From Bacillota bacterium (lineage in GTDB: Bacteria; Bacillota; Clostridia; Acetivibrionales; DSM-1351), in the NCBI GenBank assembly GCA_023412275.1, contig JAEYNY010000053.1:1-19033 (forward strand): DNA of 19,033 nucleotides, read 5' to 3'. Made by a program: the position numbers and the translations under genes. Shown here piece by piece: positions 6,514 through 14,428 of the stretch. The notes under the pieces were generated by a model. It was not told the DNA's origin. It was given only the letters and a program-made list of their open reading frames with translations, and did no database searches. Positions within the stretch are counted from its first letter, which is position 1. Every line of letters starts with the position of its first letter.

Positions 6514-7263
6514 TTAATTATTGTTTGCAATCATTTTAGATTTAATATCCCTAAGTATCTTCTTTTCAATTCTGGAGACTTGTACCTGGGAAATTCCTAG
6601 CAATTTTGCTATCTGAACCTGGGTCTTTTCCTTAAAATATCTTAATATGATTATCTGTCTTTCTCTTGTATCCAGTGTGTCCAGTATTTGCCGTATAGCT
6701 ATTTTGTCAATAAGATCGACTTCACAGTTGTTATTGTCTGCTGCATCTATTCTGTCTATAAGCAGTATGGGAGAATTGTCTCCATCTCCTATAGTACTGT
6801 AAAGAGATTCCGGAGTACATCCGGCTTCGATTGCCATGACAAGTTCTTCAGGTGAAATATTCATACGCTGAGCAATTTCATTAATTGTAGGCTCCCTACC
6901 AAGTTCCTTACTCATAATCTCCTTGGTTATACGCGCTTTTGAGGAAACCTCCTTAAGAGATCTGCTTACTTTTATTATTCCGTCATCTCTGATAAATCTC
7001 TTTATTTCACCAATGATCATAGGAACAGCATATGTAGAGAATTTGACATCATAAGATGTATCAAACTTGTTTATCGCTTTGATTAATCCAATGCTTCCTA
7101 TTTGAAATAAATCGTCAACTTCATATCCTCTGTTCTGAAATCTCTTAACAATGCTCCATACAAGGCCTACATTCTTTTCAACCAGAATGGATTGGGCTTG
7201 TTTATCGCCAGCCTTGGCCTTTATTATAAGAGTTAAAACAGCATCATCTGATGTTTCCTTCAT
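6514..7263 (-). CDS. sigF: RNA polymerase sporulation sigma factor SigF
   Basis: The first forespore-specific sigma factor, held inactive by SpoIIAB until asymmetric division. The protein has 249 residues, standard for the family. Region 2 is clear: NVGLVWSIVKRF (31-42), then DDLFQIGSIGLIKAINKFD (50-68). Region 3 includes GEIKRFIRDDGIIKVSRSLKE (85-105). The region 4.2 helix-turn-helix is at about 214-237 (AKLLGISQVQVSRIEKK). The ATG at 7263 has a modest AGG upstream, with AAAGG further away. Unlike Bacillus, where spoIIAB and sigF nearly touch, 189 bp of non-coding sequence precede this gene. Confidence 0.97.
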   Translation of the reverse strand: MKETSDDAVLTLIIKAKAGDKQAQSILVEKNVGLVWSIVKRFQNRGYEVDDLFQIGSIGLIKAINKFDTSYDVKFSTYAVPMIIGEIKRFIRDDGIIKVSRSLKEVSSKARITKEIMSKELGREPTINEIAQRMNISPEELVMAIEAGCTPESLYSTIGDGDNSPILLIDRIDAADNNNCEVDLIDKIAIRQILDTLDTRERQIIILRYFKEKTQVQIAKLLGISQVQVSRIEKKILRDIKSKMIANNN

Positions 7264-7383
7264 ATTTTCTGCCTAAACCTTTCTGTCACATATTTTGCCT
7301 GTCGCAGGCCGTATCTTATTACTTCGGGGAATGAAATCTTGTATAGTCTAATTATTAGCTGTAATATATATTTTTATACATAA

Positions 7384-7411
7384 ATTCTAATTATTTACAT
7401 GTGAATGTAAA
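7384..7411 (-). promoter_or_regulatory. Candidate sigma-A-type promoter of sigF
   Basis: On the minus strand TTTACA (7406-7411) and TAGAAT (7384-7389) are 16 bases apart, each five of six to the vegetative consensus. The transcript would carry a leader of about 115 bases before sigF. In an AT-rich genome such matches arise by chance, so the overlap with a palindrome and the odd gap are the main support. Confidence 0.35.
7394..7411. repeat. Operator-like inverted repeat upstream of sigF
   Basis: TTTACAT and ATGTAAA form a perfect 7-bp inverted repeat with a 4-base centre, 18 bases in all. It covers the -35 box and part of the spacer of the candidate sigF promoter. The size and spacing suit a homodimeric helix-turn-helix repressor, but no specific regulator can be named. 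Confidence 0.4.
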
Positions 7412-7452
7412 AATCTTCAGCCCCGGTATTATTTCTATTATGAAAAATATTT

Positions 7453-7878
7453 TTAAGATTTTAATTTTTTAAACATTGTGACAGTTGTACCCATATTGGG
7501 TTCAGAAACTATTTCGACGCTGTCCATAAAACTCTCCATAACTGTAAAACCCATTCCTGAGCGTTCCATGTCCGGCTTTGAAGTGTAAAGAGGCTGGCGT
7601 GCCAGCTCAATGTCTTCTATTCCTTTTCCTTTATCTGATATGATTATCTGAATACCTTCGTCATATAGTCTGCAAATCATTTCTACTGTTCCTGAAGAAT
7701 CTTCATATCCATGTATTATGGCATTTGTAACAGCCTCGGAAACAGCCGTTTTTATATCCGCCAATTCCTCTACAGTAGGGTCAAGCTGAGACGCAAATGC
7801 CGCAGCAACAACTCTTCCAAAGGATTCATTATTGGATTTACTCATAAATTCAAGCTTCATCTCATTAACCAGTTGCAT
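7453..7878 (-). CDS. spoIIAB: Anti-sigma-F factor / serine kinase SpoIIAB
   Basis: Binds and inhibits sigma F, and phosphorylates SpoIIAA; a GHKL-type kinase in the cytoplasm. The protein has 141 residues. The N-box SEAVTNAIIHGYE holds Glu48 and Asn52 for Mg-ATP, the G1 box DKGKGIED holds Asp82, and the G2 box RSGMGFTVM is at 106-114. Arg22 in NESFGRV aligns with Bacillus Arg20, which contacts sigma F, and Arg106 with Bacillus Arg105. The ATG at 7878 has GTGAGG upstream and aligns with the Bacillus N terminus (MKNEM against MQLVNEM). It lies 37 bp after spoIIAA. Confidence 0.97.
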   Translation of the reverse strand: MQLVNEMKLEFMSKSNNESFGRVVAAAFASQLDPTVEELADIKTAVSEAVTNAIIHGYEDSSGTVEMICRLYDEGIQIIISDKGKGIEDIELARQPLYTSKPDMERSGMGFTVMESFMDSVEIVSEPNMGTTVTMFKKLKS

Positions 7879-7915
7879 TTTTTTTCCTCACTCTCTTTAA
7901 CATGATGTTACAATA

Positions 7916-8257
7916 TTAACCGCACATGCTTGAAATAGCTGTATCCAAACTGTTGTACACAGGAATAATCTTCAATACACCAGACATCTCAAATATTTGC
8001 AATATTTTTGGATTTGCATTAACTATAGCCGCCTTACCGTTCAACTTGCATACGTTTTTGTACCTTCCTACAACAACACCTATACCTGAGCTGTCCATGA
8101 AGTTTACATTGGTAAAATCAAATACAATATTTTTTATAGTTGCTTTGGTAATCTCACTGTCTATCTTTTGTCTGAGATACTGTGCAGAATGATGGTCCAT
8201 ATCTTCCATTATTCTTACAACAAGGGTTGTCCCTTTTTTTGAAAGTTTAACTTCCAA
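7916..8257 (-). CDS. spoIIAA: Anti-anti-sigma factor SpoIIAA
   Basis: A STAS-domain protein that, when unphosphorylated, displaces sigma F from SpoIIAB. The 113 residues match the usual length. The phosphorylation site FMDSSGIGV is at 53-61; the second serine, Ser57, corresponds to Bacillus Ser58. Translation starts at TTG (8257): a perfect AGGAGG lies 8 bases upstream and no ATG is nearby, so the weak start codon is well supported. It is first in the spoIIAA-spoIIAB-sigF group, with a sigma-H-type promoter directly upstream. Confidence 0.96.
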   Translation of the reverse strand: MEVKLSKKGTTLVVRIMEDMDHHSAQYLRQKIDSEITKATIKNIVFDFTNVNFMDSSGIGVVVGRYKNVCKLNGKAAIVNANPKILQIFEMSGVLKIIPVYNSLDTAISSMCG

Positions 8258-8292
8258 ACCTGTTTCCTCCTATTTGTTTATTCACAGTATCA

Positions 8293-8319
8293 ATTCTATA
8301 TTTCCCTGATTTTACCTTT
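8293..8319 (-). promoter_or_regulatory. Candidate sigma-H promoter of the spoIIA operon
   Basis: On the minus strand AAAGGTAAA (8311-8319) matches the sigma-H -35 form RnAGGAWWW at all but one position. ATAGAAT (8293-8299) matches RnnGAAT completely, and the spacer is 11 bases, as expected. Transcription would start about 30 bases before the spoIIAA TTG. The -35 box includes the stop codon of whiA (8312-8314). Sigma-H plus Spo0A control of spoIIA is established in Bacillus; a Spo0A box was not clearly identified here. Confidence 0.6.
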
Positions 8320-9253
8320 CGTTATTTTTTCTAATTTCGTCAGCAATTTCATCCAGCTTTCTCAATCTATGGTTTACTCCTGATTTTCCAAGTTTAGGAT
8401 GAAGCATTTCTCCAAGCTCTTTAAGGCTCGCATCACTGAATTGCAGCCTCACGTCGGCTATTTCTGCAAGGTTCTCAGGGAGCTTGTCTATTCCTATTGT
8501 GGATTGAATATACTTTATATTTTCTATTTGTCTAATGGAAGCATTTACGGTTTTCTCAAGATTTGCAGTTTCGCAGTTCACTATCCTGTTTACACTGTTC
8601 CTCATATCTTTTAATATCCTTACGTTTTCCAACTCCATAAGGGCTGTGTGTGCACCAATGATATTAAGGAAATCCACTATCTGCTCTCCTTCTTTTATAT
8701 AAGCCACAAAGCTACCTTTGGGTTTGATTATCTTTGTGTTTATATCATAATCATCCAGTAAATTTTTAATAATTTCTGCAGACATAATATTGTGAGTTGC
8801 TATTTCCAGATGATATGTTTTTTCAGGGTCGCTTATTGAACCTCCCGAGAGAAAAGCCGCCCTTAAAAAGCTTTTTCTACAGCATACCCTTTCAAGTGTA
8901 CTTGCAGTTGGAATATATTCATCCTCAGAAAAAGCACTTATTCCGAAATCGTACAGTATTCTGTTTATCATCTGGTTCGGTACCAACGTAAGAGAATATG
9001 ACACATGCTTTTTCAGCTTACTGCTTCTTCTGATAGCAACCTCCGGGCTAATATTGTATATTCTCCTGAATATTGAATATATTCTTCTGGCAAAAGCAGC
9101 GTTCTCGGTAACCACTTTTGTATTTCTTAATACTTTTTCATGGGAAAAGAGGTTACCTGTAAGGATAACCCCTAAAATTTCGGATTTCATGCAACATTCC
9201 TCATGTAGCTCAATCCTGCAAAGCTCATCTTTTACTACAGTTGAAAAAGACAC
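8312..9253 (-). CDS. whiA: DNA-binding regulator WhiA
   Basis: A conserved Gram-positive protein with a LAGLIDADG homing-endonuclease-like N-terminal domain and a C-terminal helix-turn-helix. It controls sporulation septation in Streptomyces and influences division and metabolism in Bacillus. The 313 residues match the family. Typical parts are the N-terminal MSFSTVVKDELCRI, AAFLSGGSISDPEKTYHLEI near 130-155, and the C-terminal helix-turn-helix with LKELGEMLHPKLGKSGVNHRLRKL. The start is GTG (9253), with GGGAG about 9 bases upstream. The gene begins 19 bp after the debranching enzyme gene, in the common yvcK-whiA neighbourhood. Confidence 0.95.
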   Translation of the reverse strand: MSFSTVVKDELCRIELHEECCMKSEILGVILTGNLFSHEKVLRNTKVVTENAAFARRIYSIFRRIYNISPEVAIRRSSKLKKHVSYSLTLVPNQMINRILYDFGISAFSEDEYIPTASTLERVCCRKSFLRAAFLSGGSISDPEKTYHLEIATHNIMSAEIIKNLLDDYDINTKIIKPKGSFVAYIKEGEQIVDFLNIIGAHTALMELENVRILKDMRNSVNRIVNCETANLEKTVNASIRQIENIKYIQSTIGIDKLPENLAEIADVRLQFSDASLKELGEMLHPKLGKSGVNHRLRKLDEIADEIRKNNER

Positions 9254-9272
9254 TTAACAACACTCCCGCACA

Positions 9273-11264
9273 CTAATAATTTATTCTTTGACCAAGTTGG
9301 TCGATTCCTATGTCTTCAACAGCCGCCCTCAGAATCTCTGAAACACTCCACGCCTGTGCAAAACATCCTCTGGGATAGTGTGGATTGTCCCCGTCAAATA
9401 TTTCTGAAATACTGCCCAATCCACCGTTTTTAACATGATCCAAAAAAGGGTTTATAAATTCCAGTGCATTTCGTCGTGCCTGCTCTGTTCCACCCTTTAT
9501 TTGAATGTATGCTTTTATAAACCTTCCCAAAGGCCAGGTCCAGACTGTACCCTGATGGTACGCACCGTCTCTTTCAAGCTGGTTTCCGCAATAAACTCCT
9601 TTGTATCCACTGTTAGTACAGGATAATGATCTAAGTCCATAAGGTGTGTATAGCTCATCCCACACCTTATTCAATATTTTTTCAGCCTTTTGTCCCTCAA
9701 TAACCGGATAGGAAAGTCCTATGGCCAGTATCTGGTTTGGCCTTATATCTGAATCTTTCCCTTCCGAATTAATTACATCATACAAGCATTGATCCTTTTC
9801 ATTCCAGAATTCCTTTTGAAAGGACTCCTTTGTTCTGGAGGCTATAGCCGAATAGATGTCATTATCGCCAAATCTTTCAGCAAGACCGGACATAATCATT
9901 AAAGCGTTATACCATAAGGCATTTATTTCTACGGCTTTTCCTTGACGAGGCGTGACTACCCAGTCTCCTACCTTAGCATCCATCCATGTGAGCTGTGTAT
10001 TTTTGTTACCTGCCGTTACAAGGCCGTCATCCGTCATTTTAATGTCATAGATAGTACCATTTACAAATCCGCTACATATGTCCTTGAGACAGCTGTATAT
10101 GTCATTTTGAATAAAATTATAGTCCTCTGTGTAAGAAAGATAACTGTTAACAGCCTCAAAATACCACAATGCAGCATCTACACTGTTATAAGCCGGTTCT
10201 TCACCGTCATCTGGAAACATATTGGGAATAAGCCCATGATTGACATACTTTGAGAATGTCAACAATATATCCTTTGCATCCCCATATCTTCCCGTTGCCA
10301 ATGTAAGGCCACTGAAGGCAATCATTGTATCTCGTCCCCAGTCGGTAAACCACGGATAACCAGCTATTACCGTCTTTGATTTTGTTGATTTTCTGTATAC
10401 TATGAAGCTATCCGCAGCAAGTACCAGTCTTCTGCATAGCTCATTCTGAAGACCGGCCCTGTCCAGAAGCTCTTTTAATCTTTCTTCTTCGGATTGTATC
10501 ACTCGTGATGCGTTTATACTTTCAAGGTTATAGTTTTCGGTTGTTGCAATAAACGAAACTGTTTTTGTTTCCCAGGGTTTAAGTTTTATGCTGAAGCAGC
10601 CCGGTATAAAATGGTCTTCAGTATAGTCCAACCCACGTTCTCTCTCAACCTCATAAAGCATGTCATAAAAAAAGCAGTCATCATAGCTTTTAAACTCTCC
10701 GCCATCAACCAGAAACCTGATTTCCGTTCCTACATCTCCTGATACGCGGATTACATTTGCTTCTTGTTTTAAGCTGAATTTTAAATGACTGCTTTTACTG
10801 GTATAATGATGGTCTCTGTTGTTTATAAGGGGTGTGAGCTTAAAAACTGCTTCTTTATGGCCGTTTCGCACTTCATATTGTACAATTACGGTATTATCTC
10901 CCTGCTTCATTGATATTTTCTTTTTTACAAAAATATCTTTATAAGAATATACAAATTCCGGAAGATAATTATATTCAACTCTTTGCAGATGTGTATAACC
11001 ATTGTTTATGTATCCACTGCCTGTTTGAAAGGAGCTAAAAGACACGGTAAATCCATCTTCAAAGCTCATGTCTTCTAAAATATTGGAGAGAAAAAGCTGC
11101 CTTTTTGTTGGAGGTACTGATGCAGAAACCAGTAAGCCGTGGTATCTTCTGTTATTGGAACATATCAGGGACAAGGATGAGTAACCTCCGATGCCGTTTG
11201 TGATTAACCATTCTCTTTGACAACCTTGCTGGTAGGTGTACCAGCAGCTTTTTCCAAAGTCCAT
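9273..11264 (-). CDS. Glycogen debranching enzyme (amylo-alpha-1,6-glucosidase family)
   Basis: A 663-residue cytoplasmic protein with the bacterial/archaeal debranching enzyme layout. The N-terminal domain (about 15-240) begins REWLITNGIGGYSS and contains NNRRYHGLLVSA. The C-terminal (alpha/alpha)6 catalytic domain (about 275-650) contains GYPWFTDWGRDTMIAF at 302-317 and LIPNMFPDDGEEPAYNSVDAALW at about 345-367. The last core motif is SISEIFDGDNPHYPRGCFAQAW. It should hydrolyse alpha-1,6 branches of glycogen-like storage polysaccharide. No signal peptide is present. The ATG at 11264 lies 4 bp after yvcK, and its GGAGG is made by the last codons of yvcK, so translation is coupled. No glycogen synthesis gene is in the window. 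A branched-substrate glucosidase of related type is the main alternative. Confidence 0.9.
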   Translation of the reverse strand: MDFGKSCWYTYQQGCQREWLITNGIGGYSSLSLICSNNRRYHGLLVSASVPPTKRQLFLSNILEDMSFEDGFTVSFSSFQTGSGYINNGYTHLQRVEYNYLPEFVYSYKDIFVKKKISMKQGDNTVIVQYEVRNGHKEAVFKLTPLINNRDHHYTSKSSHLKFSLKQEANVIRVSGDVGTEIRFLVDGGEFKSYDDCFFYDMLYEVERERGLDYTEDHFIPGCFSIKLKPWETKTVSFIATTENYNLESINASRVIQSEEERLKELLDRAGLQNELCRRLVLAADSFIVYRKSTKSKTVIAGYPWFTDWGRDTMIAFSGLTLATGRYGDAKDILLTFSKYVNHGLIPNMFPDDGEEPAYNSVDAALWYFEAVNSYLSYTEDYNFIQNDIYSCLKDICSGFVNGTIYDIKMTDDGLVTAGNKNTQLTWMDAKVGDWVVTPRQGKAVEINALWYNALMIMSGLAERFGDNDIYSAIASRTKESFQKEFWNEKDQCLYDVINSEGKDSDIRPNQILAIGLSYPVIEGQKAEKILNKVWDELYTPYGLRSLSCTNSGYKGVYCGNQLERDGAYHQGTVWTWPLGRFIKAYIQIKGGTEQARRNALEFINPFLDHVKNGGLGSISEIFDGDNPHYPRGCFAQAWSVSEILRAAVEDIGIDQLGQRINY

Positions 11265-11268
11265 GTTA

Positions 11269-12573
11269 TCAGCCTCCGATTTTATTTATTCTATCTTTTG
11301 CATAATAATAGTCAAGTATTCTGTCTCCGTCATTTGCCAGAACAAGCTCCGTTACCAGTTCCATAATTTTTTTTGCCAGCTTGTTTGAATCATGCCTTAC
11401 ATAGCCATTATTAATGCTCTTAAAATCTCCGGTAATTATCTCAATCCCCATTTTCTTTACTACATCAGAGTCAACCTTGACAAGCTCAGCTCCGTCTTTG
11501 CGGTATCTTTCCATCATTTCTTCAGGAATTGTTGATGTATTTACAATACAGTAATCAATCAAACCTCTGTGAGAGTGTTTTTCTATTGCCTTTATATGAT
11601 CACTCAATTTGTAACCTTGAGTTTCACCCGGCTGTGTCATTACATTACATACGTATACTATAACAGCTCTTGTTTTGCCCAATGCATCACATACCCCATC
11701 CACCAAAAGATTCGGTATGATACTTGTATAAAGGCTTCCTGGGCCTAATACAACAATATCAGCTTCCATAATGGCTTCAATTGCTTCATTCAGAGGTTTA
11801 ACCTTTTTGTGATTCAGGAAAACCCGGTTTATTCTGGATTTATCACTTTCACTTCTGTGGCCTATGTTAAACTCTCCAAGGATTGTGTTTCCATTGTCTG
11901 TTTCGGCGCATAACCTGACGTCTTCAAGGGTAATAGGCAATACTGTTCCTGTTACCGCCAGAACATCACTCATTTTTTTTACAGCCTCTTCAAAACTGTC
12001 TGAAATACCATCCATAGCGGCCAGAAACAGGTTTCCAAAGCTCTGTCCTTTCAACATTCCATCCTGAAATCTGTATTGAAGAAGTTTTTGCATTATAGGC
12101 TCCGTATCTGCCAATGCAAGAATACAGTTTCTGATATCACCTGGAGGCAACATTCCAAGATCCTCCCGTAATACCCCTGAGCCACCTCCATCGTCCGCTA
12201 CGGTAACCAATGCAGTTAGATTTGACGAATACTGTTTAAGTCCCCTCAACATTGTAGAAAGGCCTGTACCGCCTCCTATTGCCACTATTTTTGGCCCCTT
12301 GACCGAAATTTTCTTTTCATGGAGAAGGCTGCTTATATCCTGTCCGTTCATTGACTTACCTGCAAAATTTTTCACAAGAAGTCTGAAGGCTGCAAAAACA
12401 CCTGCAAAGCCCAAAAACGCCAAAGTAGCTATTTCAATGATGTACTGGACTCCCTTATCGTAATTATATATGGTAAATAAGATACTGAAACATATTAAGG
12501 CTATACCTGCTGAAAGTAATGCTATCCACCTTTTGATTCTGGCACCAGGCTTCATCCAACTGAACCAACTCAT
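11269..12573 (-). CDS. yvcK: YvcK/CofD-family protein with N-terminal membrane anchor
   Basis: YvcK is needed in Bacillus for growth on gluconeogenic carbon sources, affects wall synthesis and binds UDP-sugars. This protein has 434 residues against about 317 in Bacillus. The extra 95 residues carry two hydrophobic helices (about 16-36 and 46-67) and a linker. The CofD-like core starts at about 94 with the Rossmann motif GGGTGLST (100-107), followed by VADDGGGSG (125-133), PPGDIRN (143-149) and LGPGSLYTSI. The ATG at 12573 overlaps the rapZ stop by ATGA, so translation is coupled. The membrane extension is known in some clostridial annotations; its role is not clear to me. Confidence 0.95.
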   Translation of the reverse strand: MSWFSWMKPGARIKRWIALLSAGIALICFSILFTIYNYDKGVQYIIEIATLAFLGFAGVFAAFRLLVKNFAGKSMNGQDISSLLHEKKISVKGPKIVAIGGGTGLSTMLRGLKQYSSNLTALVTVADDGGGSGVLREDLGMLPPGDIRNCILALADTEPIMQKLLQYRFQDGMLKGQSFGNLFLAAMDGISDSFEEAVKKMSDVLAVTGTVLPITLEDVRLCAETDNGNTILGEFNIGHRSESDKSRINRVFLNHKKVKPLNEAIEAIMEADIVVLGPGSLYTSIIPNLLVDGVCDALGKTRAVIVYVCNVMTQPGETQGYKLSDHIKAIEKHSHRGLIDYCIVNTSTIPEEMMERYRKDGAELVKVDSDVVKKMGIEIITGDFKSINNGYVRHDSNKLAKKIMELVTELVLANDGDRILDYYYAKDRINKIGG

Positions 12574-13445
12574 TTTCCAACCCCTTTACCGTCTTTCTCA
12601 ATATCCCTGTGTTCAATAACCACCCTATGCAATTTTTCTTCCAGTCTTCTATATATTTCATCGGCTATTGCAACCGACCTGTGTCTTCCGCCTGTACAAC
12701 CTATTCCGATATCCAACTGGGATTTTCCCTCTTTTATATAGTTTGGAATCAGGAAATCCAGCATATCATCCAGCTTTGCTATAAATTCCTTTGTTTCGGA
12801 AGCATTTAATACGAATTCCTTAACCATCTGATCCTTTCCTGTTTGCTTCTTCATAGGAGCTATATAATAAGGGTTAGGTATAAACCTTACATCAAAAACA
12901 AGGTCACAATCTGTTGGAATCCCATATTTAAATCCAAAGGATACCACATTAATTATTATCCCTTTAAAAGTCTTCCCTTCTAAAAAGATACCGTTTATCT
13001 CCTGTTTGAGTTGCCTTGTTACCAGAGTCGATGTATCTATTATATAGTTTGCATTTGATTTTATGGTCTGAAGTGCCTTTCTTTCTTCCCTGATTCCCTT
13101 AATAAGACGTCCTTCCGGTGCTAAGGGATGCTGTCTTCTGCTTTCCTTATATCTTTTTACAAGAACATCATCATCTGCTTCAAGGAAAAGTATCTCGTAG
13201 CTGAAACCCGATTCTTTGACCTCAGCCAAAGCAGGGAAAAGATCGTGTAAAAGTTCACCGCCTCTTATATCTATAACCAGAGCAATTTTTTCCATTTTGC
13301 CTTCGCTCTGGGCACTGATTTCGGCAAATTTGGGAATCAGTGCTGGAGGAAGGTTATCTACGCAGAAAAATCCTATATCCTCTAAATATTTGGTAACAAG
13401 GCTTTTGCCCGCACCTGACATTCCCGTTACTATTACAAATCTCAT
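12570..13445 (-). CDS. rapZ: RapZ (YvcJ) nucleotide-binding regulator
   Basis: A 291-residue P-loop protein. In E. coli RapZ senses glucosamine-6-phosphate and guides decay of a small RNA that controls GlmS; the Bacillus homologue YvcJ binds and hydrolyses ATP/GTP. Walker A is GMSGAGKS at residues 8-15, followed by VDNLPP near 29-34. The C-terminal domain contains the conserved GCTGGRHRSV (249-258). The ATG at 13445 follows GGGGG, 6 bases upstream. It lies 36 bp after murB and overlaps yvcK by 4 bp. The role in this organism is inferred from family and neighbours only. Confidence 0.95.
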   Translation of the reverse strand: MRFVIVTGMSGAGKSLVTKYLEDIGFFCVDNLPPALIPKFAEISAQSEGKMEKIALVIDIRGGELLHDLFPALAEVKESGFSYEILFLEADDDVLVKRYKESRRQHPLAPEGRLIKGIREERKALQTIKSNANYIIDTSTLVTRQLKQEINGIFLEGKTFKGIIINVVSFGFKYGIPTDCDLVFDVRFIPNPYYIAPMKKQTGKDQMVKEFVLNASETKEFIAKLDDMLDFLIPNYIKEGKSQLDIGIGCTGGRHRSVAIADEIYRRLEEKLHRVVIEHRDIEKDGKGVGK

Positions 13446-13481
13446 CCTAATCCCCCAAATCTTTTGTATGTGTAATCTTTA

Positions 13482-14426
13482 TCAGTTAAAGTCTCCTATA
13501 ATCCTTAGTTCAGGCTCTAGCTGAACTCCAAATTTTTCATCAACCGTATTCTGTATGTGCTTTATCAAGGCTAAAACATCACAACATGTTGCGCCTCCGC
13601 GATTTATAATGAAGCCGCTGTGTTTATCTGATATTTGTGCCCCTCCAATTCCGAAACCTCTAAGTCCACTATCGTCAATAAGCTTGCCCACAAAATATCC
13701 CTGGGGTCTTTTGAATACACTCCCTGCACTGGGCCATTCCAACGGCTGCTTATCTCTCCGTTTAAAATTGAACTCATCCATTTTTTCCTTTATCTTTGCA
13801 CTGTCACCCTTCTGAAGCTTTAATCTTGTTTTGAGAACTATCCCCTTTGATTTCTGTATGATACTGTTTCTATAAGAAAAACAATGTTCATCCCCGGTTA
13901 TCGTTATGATATTCCCTTCTTGGTCCATGTATTCGGTCTGGTGAACAACCATACACATTTCACCTATATAGGCTCCTGCATTCATAGTTACAGCCCCGCC
14001 TACAGTGCCCGGGATTCCTTCTGCAAATTCCAACCCTGTAAGGGAATATTCAAGTGCCAGCTTAGATGCCTTTGAAACAAGTATTCCTGCTTCAAGCTCA
14101 ATGGTATCATTGTCAACCTTGAAGGCTGCCATATTGTCATATATTTTAATTACGACGCCCCTGATTCCCTGGTCTGACACCAGCAGATTAGTGCCGTTTC
14201 CCATAACCATAAATGGGACATTGGATTTCACACACTCTCTTACAATGTTTACAAGCTGGGTGCTGTTTTTGGGATAAGTCATTATATCAGCAGGCCCGCC
14301 TATTTTAAAGGAGGTATGATTAGACATAGGTTCATTAACTGACACTCCGTCCTTTCCGGTAACAGAAACTAGCTTCTGAACAAACTCCTCATTCTGTAAT
14401 ATAACGCATTCCTCCTTCACTGGCAT
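13482..14426 (-). CDS. murB: UDP-N-acetylenolpyruvoylglucosamine reductase MurB
   Basis: FAD-dependent enzyme that makes UDP-N-acetylmuramic acid in peptidoglycan synthesis. Key features are HTSFKIGGPADI (37-48), MGNGTNLLV (75-83) for FAD, AEGIPGTVGGAVTMNAGAY (135-153), and SYRNS (184-188) with Arg186. The catalytic serine is Ser236 in SAGSVFKRP, and Glu306 lies in LEPELR. The start is doubtful: ATG 14426 follows the PHP stop by 2 bases but has no Shine-Dalgarno site. A perfect AGGAGG lies instead inside codons 4-6, with no canonical in-frame start 5-10 bases after it. Reinitiation after the PHP gene is the simplest explanation. Confidence 0.96.
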   Translation of the reverse strand: MPVKEECVILQNEEFVQKLVSVTGKDGVSVNEPMSNHTSFKIGGPADIMTYPKNSTQLVNIVRECVKSNVPFMVMGNGTNLLVSDQGIRGVVIKIYDNMAAFKVDNDTIELEAGILVSKASKLALEYSLTGLEFAEGIPGTVGGAVTMNAGAYIGEMCMVVHQTEYMDQEGNIITITGDEHCFSYRNSIIQKSKGIVLKTRLKLQKGDSAKIKEKMDEFNFKRRDKQPLEWPSAGSVFKRPQGYFVGKLIDDSGLRGFGIGGAQISDKHSGFIINRGGATCCDVLALIKHIQNTVDEKFGVQLEPELRIIGDFN

Positions 14427-14428
14427 AT

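Larger units (their letters stand above)
7264..7452 (-). other. 189-bp non-coding spacer between spoIIAB and sigF
   Basis: No open reading frame longer than about eight codons with a ribosome binding site was found on either strand. The spacer holds a candidate promoter (7384-7411), a palindrome overlapping its -35 (7394-7411) and a small hairpin GCCTG-TCG-CAGGC (7297-7309) about 35 bases ahead of sigF. No U-run follows that hairpin, so it is not an intrinsic terminator. Confidence 0.7.

Noticed and set aside
6474..6530. Longer reading of the small membrane protein from TTG 6530
   Set aside because: It would overlap the end of sigF and lacks a binding site, while ATG 6473 has AGAGGTGG at good spacing.
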